Part shown: positions 30,285-38,931 of the stretch, one piece after another
How the letters are laid out: each line of letters begins with the position of its first letter
Numbering within the stretch: position 1 is the first letter of the stretch
DNA from: Clostridia bacterium
GTDB lineage: Bacteria > Bacillota > Clostridia > Oscillospirales > CAG-272
Direction: 5' to 3'
Assembly: GCA_017482495.1 (NCBI GenBank)
Contig: JAFUMU010000034.1
Span: forward strand, 1-51,648
Length of the DNA stretch: 51,648 nucleotides
Position numbers and translations under genes: made by a program
The notes under the pieces: model-generated
What the model was told of the DNA's origin: nothing
Seen by the model: the letters and a program-made list of their open reading frames with translations, nothing else
The model's database searches: none

Positions 30285-31475
30285 ATGAAAGAAGTAATCC
30301 TTTGTAAATACGGAGAAATAATCTTAAAGGGCTCAAACAAGGGCAAATTTGAAGCGGCCCTTATGAAGGAAATGAAGAAGAGAGCAAAATATGTCGGCGG
30401 CTTTTCCGTTCGCTATAATCAGTCAACAGTATACGTTGAACCCACATCCGACGATGTTACCGAGGAGGATGTTGACGAGATGTATGCGCAGGCAAAGAAG
30501 GTGTTCGGATTTGCTTCAGTTACCCGCGCGGCTGTGTGCGAAAAGAATATGGATGACATCTGCAAAACAGCGAGAGAATACCTTCCCGAGAAGCTTATGG
30601 GCAAGAGAACATTCCGCTGTGAGGCAAAGAGAAGCGACAAGAAATTCCCCCTTTCCAGCCCCGAGATAGCCGCCGAGGTGGGCGGAGTTATCCTCAGCTG
30701 CGTCCCCAAGATAAAGGTTCAGCTTAAGAATCCCGAGATCACCGTAAGAGTTGAGGTCAGAGAAAAATACGCCTATATCCACGCAGGCCAGGAAAGAGCC
30801 GCAGGAGGAATCCCTCTGGGAACAGGCGGCCGCGGACTGCTTCTTCTCTCCGGCGGTATCGACAGCCCCGTTGCAGGATATATGATGGCAAAAAGAGGTC
30901 TTTATATCGACGCCCTCCACTTTGAAAGCTTTCCTTATACAAGTGAAAGAGCAAGAGAAAAGGTGCTTCAGCTTGGACGCGAGCTTACGGAATATTGCGG
31001 ACGTATCAGAGTTCACATAATCTCCCTCACCCACATTCAGGAGGAGCTTCGCGATAATTGCGAGGAGGACTACTTTACTCTCCTTCTCCGCCGATTTATG
31101 ATGGAGCTTGCAGACAAATGCGCAAAGGAAGAGGATTGCCGCTGTCTTATAACGGGCGAAAGCCTGGGTCAGGTTGCAAGCCAGACACTTGCGGCGATCA
31201 ACGTTACCGACTGTATGTCCACGCTTCCCGTTTTCCGTCCCTGCATCGGTCTTGATAAGGAAGAGATCGTTGAGAGAGCACGTGAGATCGGCACATTTGA
31301 AACAGCTATCCTACCCTACGAGGACTGCTGCACAGTGTTCACTCCCCGCCATCCCAGAACTCAGCCCGAGCTTGAGAAGGTTGAGGCTCAGGAGGCACTT
31401 ATCGACCGCGCCGCCCTTCTTGAAGAGGCTTGGCAGTCTAAATACACAGTTACGCTCCACCAGTTCGAGCAATGA
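30285..31475 (+). CDS. thiI: tRNA 4-thiouridine synthase
   Basis: ThiI adenylates U8 of tRNA and inserts sulfur; it may also serve thiamine thiazole synthesis. The 396-residue length matches the short form lacking the C-terminal rhodanese domain, as in most Firmicutes, which rely on a cysteine desulfurase (for example the NifS-type enzyme in this window). The order is an N-terminal ferredoxin-like domain (ILCKYGEIILKGSNKGKFEA), THUMP domain (to about residue 165), and PP-loop domain with LLLLSGGIDSPVAGYMMAKR near residue 190. CLITGESLGQVASQTLAAIN and LPYEDCCTVFTPRHPRTQPE are also diagnostic. ACGAGGT precedes ATG 30285. It follows the regulator gene by 68 bases. Confidence 0.97.
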   Translation: MKEVILCKYGEIILKGSNKGKFEAALMKEMKKRAKYVGGFSVRYNQSTVYVEPTSDDVTEEDVDEMYAQAKKVFGFASVTRAAVCEKNMDDICKTAREYLPEKLMGKRTFRCEAKRSDKKFPLSSPEIAAEVGGVILSCVPKIKVQLKNPEITVRVEVREKYAYIHAGQERAAGGIPLGTGGRGLLLLSGGIDSPVAGYMMAKRGLYIDALHFESFPYTSERAREKVLQLGRELTEYCGRIRVHIISLTHIQEELRDNCEEDYFTLLLRRFMMELADKCAKEEDCRCLITGESLGQVASQTLAAINVTDCMSTLPVFRPCIGLDKEEIVERAREIGTFETAILPYEDCCTVFTPRHPRTQPELEKVEAQEALIDRAALLEEAWQSKYTVTLHQFEQ

Positions 31476-31496
31476 TGATTTAATAGTTATTTATGC

Positions 31497-31640
31497 GGGG
31501 GAACCTCTCTTTCGGAGAGAGGTTCCCCCGTACCCCTTCCGGAGAACTTAAAATAATGGATATTTAATTCCGTTATTGCCGAATTTATAATTATTTCCCG
31601 AAAGCTGTAACTATTATCATCTTACGTCCGTATTAGTGGC
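31497..31640 (+). repeat. Composite repeat family 1, left-end fragment after thiI
   Basis: Left hairpin at 31497-31529 (13-bp stem GGGGGAACCTCTC, loop TTTCGGA), then TACCCCTTCCGGAGAACTTA, as in copies A and B. The rest to about 31640 is AT rich and diverged, and no central hairpin is seen. The hairpin may act as the thiI terminator although no T run follows. Confidence 0.7.
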
Positions 31641-31682
31641 AGAAGAGGATATTTCACTTCAGCGCAAAGAAAGGAAAAAGCT

Positions 31683-32222
31683 ATGATAGCATACTACCTG
31701 TCAATAGTCGAGACAGAAGAAGACAAAAATAGGATCACCCATATCTACACCGACTACTATAGCTTTATGTGCAGAGTTGCGGCAAAATATTTAAGGGAAC
31801 AAAGCGACATTGAAGACACGGTCCACAATGCAATGATGAAGATCATCGACAAGCTGGACACCATCGATTTTTCCGACGAAAAAAAGCTGAAAAGCTACAT
31901 AGGAGTTATAGTGAAGCACAAGGCCATCGACCTTATCCGCGCAGGGGACAAAAACACGACCCCACTTGAGGAATGCTTCTCTGTTGCCGACGACAGCCTC
32001 ACTCCCGAGGAAGCTGTCGTATCCGAGGACGCATACAGAGTGATCCTTGAAAGGATAGACAGCCTTGACGACATATACAAAAACGTGTGCATCCTTAAAT
32101 TCGTAAACGGTCTTAAGGAAAAGGACATTGCATCCCTGCTTGATATCACTGAAAATACCGTTGCGGTAAGGATATACCGAGCGAAAAAGATGCTGAAGGA
32201 ATCGCTTTCTGCCATCTGCTGA
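31683..32222 (+). CDS. ECF-type RNA polymerase sigma factor
   Basis: A 179-residue sigma-70 family protein with only regions 2 and 4. Region 2 spans DYYSFMCRVAAKYLREQSDI and EDTVHNAMMKIIDKLDTIDF (the DIEDTVHNAMMKI helix matches the core-binding DxEDxxQ motif), then AIDLIRAGDKN. Region 4 spans VCILKFVNGLKEKDIASLLD and ITENTVAVRIYRAKKMLKES, the helix-turn-helix for -35 recognition. AAAGGAAAAAG precedes ATG 31683. The next gene, 70 bases downstream, starts with a region that looks like an anti-sigma domain, so they form a sigma/anti-sigma pair. The signal is unknown. Confidence 0.92.
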   Translation: MIAYYLSIVETEEDKNRITHIYTDYYSFMCRVAAKYLREQSDIEDTVHNAMMKIIDKLDTIDFSDEKKLKSYIGVIVKHKAIDLIRAGDKNTTPLEECFSVADDSLTPEEAVVSEDAYRVILERIDSLDDIYKNVCILKFVNGLKEKDIASLLDITENTVAVRIYRAKKMLKESLSAIC

Positions 32223-32293
32223 AAAAAGCAGGTAATATTCTCTTCTTAACCTAATTACCAAGGGAACTCACCTTGGAGAAAGGCAGGAAATAT

Positions 32294-34348
32294 ATGAATT
32301 TCAGCAGTTTTGATATGCTTATGGAAAAGGCTTTCAACGATCACTGCGCTACAGAATTCAGCGAAGAAAATCTTTCGGTTGGCTGCTACGAAATACCGAA
32401 AAAGGAGCTTGCTTGGGCAAGGCTTCAGGACAGAATACGAAACAGAAGAAAGGCCCCTCGCCTTACGGCTCTGAAAAAATGCGCCGCAGTAGTATTGGTA
32501 TTTGCATCGGTGGCGGCGGCTGTTCTTGCTTCAAGCGTTGAGGTAAGAGCGGCTGTCGGAGAATTTTTCTCCTCCTGGTTCAGCCGCATCGCCGACATCT
32601 TCTATACAGAAGAACCGCATGAGGCAGAGGAAGCTGACCTTTATCTGTACGACGTTACATACGTGCCCCAGGGCTTTGAATTGGTCGAAAAGGCAGAGGG
32701 CGAGCTTCTCCGCCGATACGTATATACAAATATGGGCAAGGATCTCATCATAGAGATCGCCCGAACCGACAAGGCGACCGTTAAGCTTGACAGCGACACG
32801 AGCCTGTACGAGGAAGTGTGGCTGGGCAAAAACAGCGCATATTTCATAAGAGAAAAGGACGGCGAAAACTCTGCCGTTATATTCGGAGACAAAAATATAA
32901 CCGTCTATGCGGGAGGAGAGCTTGAACGGGACGAGCTGATCAGAGTGGCAAGCGGCATAAATACCAACGAAGCAACCGTCCTCGGATACGTGAGAAAATT
33001 CAACTCTCATACATCCGAGCTTCCCAATATTGCAACGTATGAATACACCCGTGCCGTCAGAGATTTTGATTATGCTTCTGAGACTGAGCTTGAAGCTCCC
33101 GTTAAAATGGGAATCAGACTTCCCTATAGCTGGAGACATGCAGGACTTAATTCCTGCGAAAGCATTGACCCCGAAGGCTTCTATACCCATATCGCATCCT
33201 CGTCAGCCGTGGTGCTTTTCAAGGTCGACAGCGACTTCGTCCTTGACTGCCGTTTCCACGAAACTCAGAGGAACAGATTTGCATTCTCCCTCTCCACCTT
33301 TGAAGGAAAGAAGGTTTCGCAGTACAGAACTGCCGGCGGATTTGACTCTGTTATCTATTACCGGTATGACGATGCAGACAACATCTTCCTCTACGCCTTC
33401 ATCCGCATTTCGGACGAGTATATAATGAGCATAAATTTAAACGACGACAGCAAAAACGCCGCAGTTATGCTTGATATTCTCGACAGCATAAAATACGGAG
33501 AATACGATCCTGCAGAGGAAGAAGCACATACTGTTATACGCCATAATTTCGAGCTTCTCACGGAAAGAGAAAAGCAGCTTTATATGATGCTTGAAAAGGG
33601 CGAGATAACTGACGGCACTATATTTTACGGAGAGGATGCAGAAGCCATCCGCATCGCAACAAAGCTTTACCGCTTAAATAACGAAGCCGAGGCTTGGCGC
33701 AACGGTTCAAGAATCTATTACACAGAGGTCCCCGATTACGGCAAGAGCGAGGCTATCCTCCATTTCGATACGGTGGATGCAAGTGAGGCCGGCTGGTATA
33801 ACAGCGCAAGCGAAGGATCATATCAGCTTACGAAAAACTATATAGTGAAGCTTGCAGGAGAAAAGAAGACCGACGTCGAAAAGCTTCGCTTCATTGCCGA
33901 CATTTTCTGTAAAAATGCAAATCTTACAGACACGGGCTACAGCGAGATAATCCCCTACACCAATCTCTCCGTTACAGCGCTTGACACTATGAGCGGCAAC
34001 TGCTGCGGATTTGCCTACGCATTCGAGGCAATATGCAATGCCGTAGGAATCGAGACTATCACAGTCTATTCATCCGAGTCTGAGGGTCACTTCTCAGACA
34101 ACAATTTCGCACCTCACGATCATTATTGGAATATGGTAAAGCTTGACGGTGAATGGTATCACATCGACCTGTCGCGAATGATGGCAAGCCGATACGATTC
34201 TGACCCCTACGAACTTTACTTCCTTATTTCCGATGACGATTGCGCGGAAATAAACGGTGGATTTTCACGTATGCTTTACGGTGATGTCATCACAAGCGAT
34301 GCCTTCGCCCTTCCCCGCGCCGCAGCAACCTACGGAAAGGAGAGCTGA
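32294..34348 (+). CDS. Anti-sigma-like membrane protein with DUF4367-type and transglutaminase domains
   Basis: A 684-residue single-pass membrane protein. Residues 1-60 form a cytoplasmic, charged region (MNFSSFDMLMEKAFNDHCAT) in the place of an anti-sigma domain. A hydrophobic segment (AVVLVFASVAAAVLASSVEV) near residues 64-84 crosses the membrane. The outer part begins with a DUF4367-like module (YDVTYVPQGFELVEKAEGEL), then a long middle region, and ends with a transglutaminase-like domain around residues 566-625: nucleophile in MSGNCCGFAYAFEAICNAVG, His in DHYWNMVKLDGEWYHIDLSR. ATG 32294 has GGCAGGA just upstream. It lies between the ECF sigma gene and a lipoprotein gene in one operon. 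It may sense wall or protein state outside the cell and release the sigma factor. Confidence 0.8.
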   Translation: MNFSSFDMLMEKAFNDHCATEFSEENLSVGCYEIPKKELAWARLQDRIRNRRKAPRLTALKKCAAVVLVFASVAAAVLASSVEVRAAVGEFFSSWFSRIADIFYTEEPHEAEEADLYLYDVTYVPQGFELVEKAEGELLRRYVYTNMGKDLIIEIARTDKATVKLDSDTSLYEEVWLGKNSAYFIREKDGENSAVIFGDKNITVYAGGELERDELIRVASGINTNEATVLGYVRKFNSHTSELPNIATYEYTRAVRDFDYASETELEAPVKMGIRLPYSWRHAGLNSCESIDPEGFYTHIASSSAVVLFKVDSDFVLDCRFHETQRNRFAFSLSTFEGKKVSQYRTAGGFDSVIYYRYDDADNIFLYAFIRISDEYIMSINLNDDSKNAAVMLDILDSIKYGEYDPAEEEAHTVIRHNFELLTEREKQLYMMLEKGEITDGTIFYGEDAEAIRIATKLYRLNNEAEAWRNGSRIYYTEVPDYGKSEAILHFDTVDASEAGWYNSASEGSYQLTKNYIVKLAGEKKTDVEKLRFIADIFCKNANLTDTGYSEIIPYTNLSVTALDTMSGNCCGFAYAFEAICNAVGIETITVYSSESEGHFSDNNFAPHDHYWNMVKLDGEWYHIDLSRMMASRYDSDPYELYFLISDDDCAEINGGFSRMLYGDVITSDAFALPRAAATYGKES

Positions 34349-34349
34349 A

Positions 34350-35549
34350 ATGAAAAAAATTATCAGAATAATATCACTTTTTCTGTCGGCAATAATCTTC
34401 GCATCATGCACCTCATCTTATGCCGGTACAAAAGACAACGTAACAGAAGCGGAAATGCTCGGCTTTGAGCGATCAAACGGGGAATATGTTTCCACACTTA
34501 CAGCTGATGCTACTCTGACTTATTCCTCATATATAAGCGGGGACAGCTCCACAGCACTTACCGTCCCAACCGCAGTAAATATAAAGCTCCCCGAGAAGTG
34601 GGAGGCCGTGGATACAAATATCTATAAAAATACAGAAAAGGAAAGCTCCTCTGCACTTGTTCTGAAGGCTCCCTTTATCTACGAAAGCACCGACAGCATC
34701 ACTTGGGACAGGACCATACACGAAAAGCTTAATACATCCGGAATAACTGCCGATCTCTCAAGCTGGAGCACCTGCTTCTACAAAAACAAAAACAACTGCC
34801 AATGTATCATATATTACAGCTACGGCACAAACGACGTTTTCTCTCTGTATGCTTATATTGAATTAAGTGAGAGCTTCATTCTTGCCGTCAGTATGCAGGA
34901 CGAGGAACAGCTGAGGGGGCAAATGCTTGATATTATCGACAGCATCTCCATAGGCACGTATGATACAGATCCCCTTTGTACAACCACGGACCTGAGAGGA
35001 TATATGAGCTATCTGGTGAACTACTTTAACCGAGCATACAGAAAAGGCTATGACCTAACAGATATCAACATCACGTATCTTTGCTTCCTTTACGCCTATT
35101 CAAATAAGGAATGCTTCTATGATATAAGAACCGATCTTGCCAAGCAGCATATCCTTTTACCTGAAGATCGGGCGCAGGAGATATGCAAGGGGCTTCTCGG
35201 AGATGGTATAAAGTTAAGCGACTACGCTCAGATCTATCTTAATAATACCGAAACGGGAGACGGTATCTACGGCGGCGTCGACGGTATGGGATATGTGATC
35301 AATTATGCCAGAGACTATTGGCAGGGAGATATATGGGAGCTTGATTACACAAACTACGCAGATCCCCTGTCCATTACCGAAAACGGCAACATTGTACGGG
35401 TAACGGCGCATATCTGCTCAAATCCCATATACTCTGAGGAAGAGCCTCAGCAAAAAACATTGGAATACGTTTTCAACAAGGTTACTTTGACCGACAAAAT
35501 GGGCTACAGCCACACGTATTATCAGCTCACAGAGATCAACAAGATTTAG
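34350..35549 (+). CDS. Lipoprotein encoded with the ECF sigma operon
   Basis: A 399-residue lipoprotein. The signal peptide IIRIISLFLSAIIFASC ends in a lipobox with Cys near residue 19, so it is anchored on the outer face of the membrane. The mature part shows no enzymatic motif I recognise. Its middle (IKLPEKWEAVDTNIYKNTEK, then SFILAVSMQDEEQLRGQML) resembles the middle region of the upstream anti-sigma protein (KMGIRLPYSWRHAGLNSCES, then EYIMSINLNDDSKNAAVMLD), suggesting a shared domain. AAAGGAG precedes the ATG, and the start lies one base after the upstream stop. It probably works with that protein in sensing. A 14-bp hairpin follows. Confidence 0.85.
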   Translation: MKKIIRIISLFLSAIIFASCTSSYAGTKDNVTEAEMLGFERSNGEYVSTLTADATLTYSSYISGDSSTALTVPTAVNIKLPEKWEAVDTNIYKNTEKESSSALVLKAPFIYESTDSITWDRTIHEKLNTSGITADLSSWSTCFYKNKNNCQCIIYYSYGTNDVFSLYAYIELSESFILAVSMQDEEQLRGQMLDIIDSISIGTYDTDPLCTTTDLRGYMSYLVNYFNRAYRKGYDLTDINITYLCFLYAYSNKECFYDIRTDLAKQHILLPEDRAQEICKGLLGDGIKLSDYAQIYLNNTETGDGIYGGVDGMGYVINYARDYWQGDIWELDYTNYADPLSITENGNIVRVTAHICSNPIYSEEEPQQKTLEYVFNKVTLTDKMGYSHTYYQLTEINKI

Positions 35550-35563
35550 TAACAAACAAAAAT

Positions 35564-35594
35564 GAGGGGGCGGGTTTAGTAAACCCGCCCCCTC
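35564..35594 (+). terminator. Stem-loop ending the ECF sigma operon
   Basis: Perfect 14-bp stem GAGGGGGCGGGTTT / AAACCCGCCCCCTC with loop AGT. There is no T run after it, so it acts either as a weak terminator or as a 3' end stabiliser. Confidence 0.65.
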
Positions 35595-35615
35595 GTACGG
35601 CTTAAACTTATTCTT

Positions 35616-35865
35616 GCGGCGGCTTTACGGCAAGGGGTCCTCAAAACGAGCGTGCCGAGTTTTGGGGTTCACGTGAGGCCGCCCTACAGGGACCTTGGGT
35701 TTGTGTAGTTTAAATGGACTTCAACGGCGGGATGAGGGCATCCCGCCCTACAGGTGTTTTGGGTTTGTGCGGTTTAAACGGGTTTCAACGGAGCGACGAG
35801 GGCGGCCGGGGTTCCCCAACGCGAGCTTGCCGAGCTTTGGGGGTTCGCGGCGTCGCTCCCTACAG
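35616..35865. repeat. Repeat family 2, three tandem units
   Basis: Three hairpin units, each ending in CCTACAG: 35616-35690, 35724-35753 (CGGCGGGATG then GCATCCCGCCCTACAG) and 35789-35865 (GGAGCGACGAGG then CGTCGCTCCCTACAG). They are separated by similar linkers containing TTGGGTTTGTG and GGTTTAAA. Units two and three are also found near 50598-50626 and 50833-50860. No reading frame is supported in this stretch. Confidence 0.75.
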
Positions 35866-35929
35866 AATCACGGATCGTACAGCTAAAAAATAAGCCCTTT
35901 TGATTAAGCAAAATTCGTAGCGGTTACAG

Positions 35930-36175
35930 TATTTAAGCCTGCCCCAATGCGACGTAGGCGCATAGGAAAAAGAAAAGGATATGAATAACGGTAGTTCGCT
36001 TCCGTTTTCATATCCTTTTGTTTTTCCGTAAAAATCTGCCACCGGGCAGATTTCGGGCAGGCGCGATCTTCGCTGCACCATTCCACCCCCATTTAGCTAA
36101 AGAATACCTTTACCACAATATAAGCGTTAATTAAAAAGGTTTGGGGGTGCAGGGGGGATTTCCTTAAAATCCCCC
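35930..36175 (+). repeat. Composite repeat family 1, copy C
   Basis: Boundary GCCTGCCC near 35938 and GGGCAGGCGC near 36055. Inside lie a chimeric small hairpin (CCCCAATGCGACGTAGGCGC), an imperfect central hairpin of about 26 bp (35965-35991 and 36002-36027, sharing AAAAGGATATGAA with copy A), and hairpin AAATCTGCC / GGGCAGATTT. The right end follows: ATTTAGCTAAAGAATACC, TATAAGCGTTA, AAAAAGGTTTGGGGG at 36133, and right hairpin 36152-36175 with TTTCCTTAAAA. The left-end hairpin of the family is missing. Confidence 0.75.
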
Positions 36176-36192
36176 TTGCATAAATCCCTGCC

Positions 36193-36224
36193 AAAAAAGG
36201 GGGACCTTTCGAAAAAGGTCCCCC
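36193..36224 (-). terminator. Rho-independent terminator of trpB
   Basis: On the minus strand the stem GGGGGACCTTT / AAAGGTCCCCC with a TTCG loop is followed by six T. It lies 13 bases past the trpB stop. It abuts repeat copy C. Confidence 0.9.
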
Positions 36225-36236
36225 GAACAATATTCG

Positions 36237-37481
36237 TCACTTATTATACTTATCAAGGTCAAACTGCTCGCCGCAGCCGTAGTTTTCGTAAACGTAGTCG
36301 ATATCCTTATCGCCTCGGCCGGAGAGGCAAACCAGGATAGATCCGTGCTTATGAGTTTTTGCATACTTGATGGCATACGCAACAGCATGGGCAGATTCGA
36401 TTGCGGGGATGATTCCCTCGTAGCGGCTGAGAAGGAAGAATGCTTCCATAGCCTCCTCATCGGACACAGCCTCGTAGTGAACTCTGTTCTGGTCGCGCAG
36501 GTATGCGTGCTCTGGGCCGACGCCGGGATAGTCAAGTCCGCTTGCGATAGAATAAACGGGAAGAGGCTCGCCGTTTTCATCCTGAAGAACGTAGCTGTCA
36601 AAGCCGTGGAGTCGTCCCTTGGTACCGAACTTCATTGTTGCCGCGTGGTCGCCCACAGCCTCACCTCTGCCAAGAGGCTCAACGCCGTATATCTCAACGG
36701 GGTCTGCAAGGAAGGGTGTGAACATACCGAGAGAGTTGGATCCGCCGCCTACGCAGGCACAAACTGCATCGGGCATGATTCCTGTCATCTCAAGGAACTG
36801 CTCTCTTGCCTCGATTCCGATAACAGACTGAAAATCGCGGACCATCTTAGGGAAGGGATGGGGTCCAAGGCAGGAGCCGATGCAATAGATGGCGTCGTTA
36901 TATTCCTTGCTGTACGCTTCAAATGCTGCGTCAACAGCTTCCTTAAGAGTTTTAAGTCCGTGGGTTACGGGAACTACGTTCGCTCCCAGCATCTTCATTC
37001 TGATAACGTTGGGATGCTGCTTCTCTATATCAACCTCGCCCATATAAATGTCGCATTCAAGTCCGAAATATGCCGCAGCTGTTGCAAGTGCAACACCGTG
37101 CTGTCCCGCACCTGTCTCGGCGATAACCTTCTTCTTACCCATAAACTTCGCAAGAAGTCCCTCGCCCATGCAGTGGTTCAGCTTATGGGCGCCTGTGTGG
37201 TTAAGGTCCTCTCTCTTAAGATATATCTGGCAGTTGCCGAAGAGCTTGGAGAGACGCTCGCAATGGTAAACGGGAGTGGGACGTCCCTGAAATTCCTTGC
37301 GTATTCTGCGAAGCTCGTTAATAAACTGAGCAGAATGGCAGATAGCCTCGTATGCGTTGTCTGCCTCCTCAAATGCGGGCGCAAGCTCGGGTGTGAGATA
37401 TGCTCCGCCGTATTCACCGAAATATCCCTTATCGTCGGGGAATTCCTTCAAATAATTATCAAAATCCTTGTATTTATTCAT
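36237..37481 (-). CDS. trpB: Tryptophan synthase beta subunit
   Basis: TrpB condenses indole with serine to tryptophan using PLP. The 414-residue protein is near the usual ~400. The cofactor lysine is K100 in [20 protein letters not shown]. Other motifs are [20 protein letters not shown] at the start, [34 protein letters not shown] (phosphate loop), [17 protein letters not shown] and [17 protein letters not shown]. It is the common TrpB1 type, which normally pairs with TrpA. No trpA or other trp genes are adjacent. It is the only gene behind a tryptophan T-box leader, so it may be used to make tryptophan from scavenged indole, or the other genes lie elsewhere. AAGGATATTATA precedes the ATG. 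Confidence 0.97.
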   Translation of the reverse strand: MNKYKDFDNYLKEFPDDKGYFGEYGGAYLTPELAPAFEEADNAYEAICHSAQFINELRRIRKEFQGRPTPVYHCERLSKLFGNCQIYLKREDLNHTGAHKLNHCMGEGLLAKFMGKKKVIAETGAGQHGVALATAAAYFGLECDIYMGEVDIEKQHPNVIRMKMLGANVVPVTHGLKTLKEAVDAAFEAYSKEYNDAIYCIGSCLGPHPFPKMVRDFQSVIGIEAREQFLEMTGIMPDAVCACVGGGSNSLGMFTPFLADPVEIYGVEPLGRGEAVGDHAATMKFGTKGRLHGFDSYVLQDENGEPLPVYSIASGLDYPGVGPEHAYLRDQNRVHYEAVSDEEAMEAFFLLSRYEGIIPAIESAHAVAYAIKYAKTHKHGSILVCLSGRGDKDIDYVYENYGCGEQFDLDKYNK

Positions 37482-37582
37482 TATAATATCCTTACCTTTC
37501 TTTATTTAAAATCATTTCAGCTCGCTTACTCTCAGCCACGCCATCGTCCGGATAAAATAAACATAACTTTTCTCCTGAATAT

Positions 37583-37830
37583 AAAAAATCCCAAGCGTAA
37601 AACAACGCTTGGGACGAAATAACTAATTTCGCGGTACCACCCAAATTGACTGTCAGGTCCACTCTGCCGCATACTGACATATGCGCTCCGCTGTAACGTG
37701 CGTTCACGTCGACGCCTACTTGATTCGGGCCGCCCTCAAAAGCCCATTCACCGCTTCTCCGCTACCGACTCCCACCAACCGTCGGCTCTCTGAAAACCTG
37801 CAAAGCAGCTACTATCCTTTTTCATCGGTT
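37583..37830 (-). promoter_or_regulatory. T-box riboswitch (tryptophan) controlling trpB
   Basis: On the minus strand the leader reads through the typical T-box order: AG-bulge region (CAGAGAGCCGACGGTTGG near 37792-37775), specifier region GTGAATGGGCT with the UGG codon at 37746-37744, the T-box proper GGGTGGTACCGCG at 37642-37630, and a terminator stem CCCAAGCGT / ACGCTTGGG at 37613-37590 followed by six T. Uncharged tRNA-Trp would pair with UGG and with the UGGU bulge and favour the antiterminator. The specifier agrees with the downstream gene trpB. Confidence 0.93.
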
Positions 37831-37836
37831 TATATT

Positions 37837-37865
37837 ATTTTATCACAGCCCTTCTGCCTTGTCAA
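37837..37865 (-). promoter_or_regulatory. Promoter of the trpB T-box transcript
   Basis: Minus-strand TTGACA at 37865-37860, a 17-base spacer and TAAAAT at 37842-37837, giving a start near 37830. Confidence 0.8.
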
Positions 37866-37902
37866 GGGGAAACATTCACCTTTCGGGCAAAAGTAACGGC
37901 TA

Positions 37903-37931
37903 TTGACATATTGTTTTAAATAAGGTAGAAT
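37903..37931 (+). promoter_or_regulatory. Promoter of the dockerin protein gene
   Basis: TTGACA at 37903-37908, a 17-base spacer and TAGAAT at 37926-37931. It is divergent from the trpB promoter about 40 bases away. Confidence 0.8.
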
Positions 37932-37958
37932 ATCTTATATAAATATAAGGAGTACCCC

Positions 37959-38873
37959 ATGAAAAAAATCCTTTCAATTGTAATATGTATGCTTCTTGTG
38001 CTCGGCACCCTTCCCCTTTCGGGTGCGGCATCCTGTGCTCACAGCTACTCATCCAAAAGCGTTCCCAGATCCTGTATCTCACGGGCAAAAACTGTATACA
38101 CCTGTCAAAAATGCGGCAATTCTTATTTTACATCCTCATCCGTCTACACCAAGCCGGACGGCTTCTATTTTGCAGTTGACGGAGACCGCGACGCAGATAC
38201 CCTTTCCGTTAAAGTGGTGGTGGGCAACAATCCCGGTCTTTGGGCAAGCAGACTTACACTAAGCTACAACGGAGAAGCGCTTCAGGCACTTACAGCCTCC
38301 AACGGAACAGTATGGGAAGAAACGGCGTCTGTAAATATCAATCACGATCAAAGCTACATAAGATTCTATTGCCAGAACAGCGAGCTCAGCGATAATACGG
38401 CCAACGGTACGGTCTTCACGGCTACATTCAAGATACTTGATGTTATGGACAAATGGAACGTGGAGCTTACTGCGGGCAAAAGAGATAATGTCAGCTACAC
38501 AAACGGTGTGCAGATCTTTGAAACTGTCAACGCTGTAACCCTTGGCTACGGTGAGCATGCCTATGACAGCGGAGTGGTATCAGTTGCTCCCACAGTTACA
38601 AGCGAAGGACAGATGCTCTACACCTGCACACTTTGCCCTGCAACAAAGACAGAAAAGATCGACAAGCTCATTGCATACGCTAAGGGCGATATCGACGGCG
38701 ACGGCGACGTGACTATGCTTGATCTTTTCAAGGCAAAGCTTTTTATCAAGCAAATGGCAATCCCCACTCAGCTTGAAGCAACTGCCGCAGATATTGACGG
38801 CGACGGCGAGGTCACCATGGTTGATTCATTTGAGATAAAATACAGGATATCCAAGGGCAACTGGAGACAGTAA
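37959..38873 (+). CDS. Secreted protein with cohesin-like domain and type I dockerin
   Basis: A 304-residue secreted protein. It has a signal peptide (KKILSIVICMLLVLGTLPLS then GAASC), a short CxxC ribbon-like module (YTCQKCGNSYF), a cohesin-fold-like domain at about residues 65-190 (FAVDGDRDADTLSVKVVVGN, LWASRLTLSYNGEALQALTA), a second ribbon-like module (MLYTCTLCPATKTEKID), and a C-terminal type I dockerin at about residues 243-300 with two calcium-binding repeats: GDIDGDGDVTMLDLFKAKLF and ADIDGDGEVTMVDSFEIKYR. Dockerins bind cohesins of scaffoldin proteins. Having both a cohesin-like domain and a dockerin in one small protein would let it act as an adaptor. The cohesin call is by pattern only. 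It has its own promoter and terminator. Confidence 0.85.
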   Translation: MKKILSIVICMLLVLGTLPLSGAASCAHSYSSKSVPRSCISRAKTVYTCQKCGNSYFTSSSVYTKPDGFYFAVDGDRDADTLSVKVVVGNNPGLWASRLTLSYNGEALQALTASNGTVWEETASVNINHDQSYIRFYCQNSELSDNTANGTVFTATFKILDVMDKWNVELTAGKRDNVSYTNGVQIFETVNAVTLGYGEHAYDSGVVSVAPTVTSEGQMLYTCTLCPATKTEKIDKLIAYAKGDIDGDGDVTMLDLFKAKLFIKQMAIPTQLEATAADIDGDGEVTMVDSFEIKYRISKGNWRQ

Positions 38874-38891
38874 ATAAATACCTTTCAATAC

Positions 38892-38931
38892 AAAAAGCGG
38901 ATATTTCCTAAGTGGAAACTCCGCTTTTTTT
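38892..38931 (+). terminator. Terminator of the dockerin protein gene
   Basis: AAAAAGCGGA pairs with the TCCGCTTTTTT side (interrupted by a loop with an inner TTCC / GGAA pair) and ends in seven T, 19 bases after the stop. Confidence 0.8.

Noticed and set aside
35616-35865. CRISPR array
   Set aside because: The units differ in length and sequence, the spacings are irregular and each unit is itself a hairpin of 30-77 bases. No cas genes are in the window.
36345-37622. A 425-codon plus-strand frame opposite trpB
   Set aside because: It is antisense to trpB and runs into the T-box; its Cys/Leu-rich product is an artefact of codon bias.
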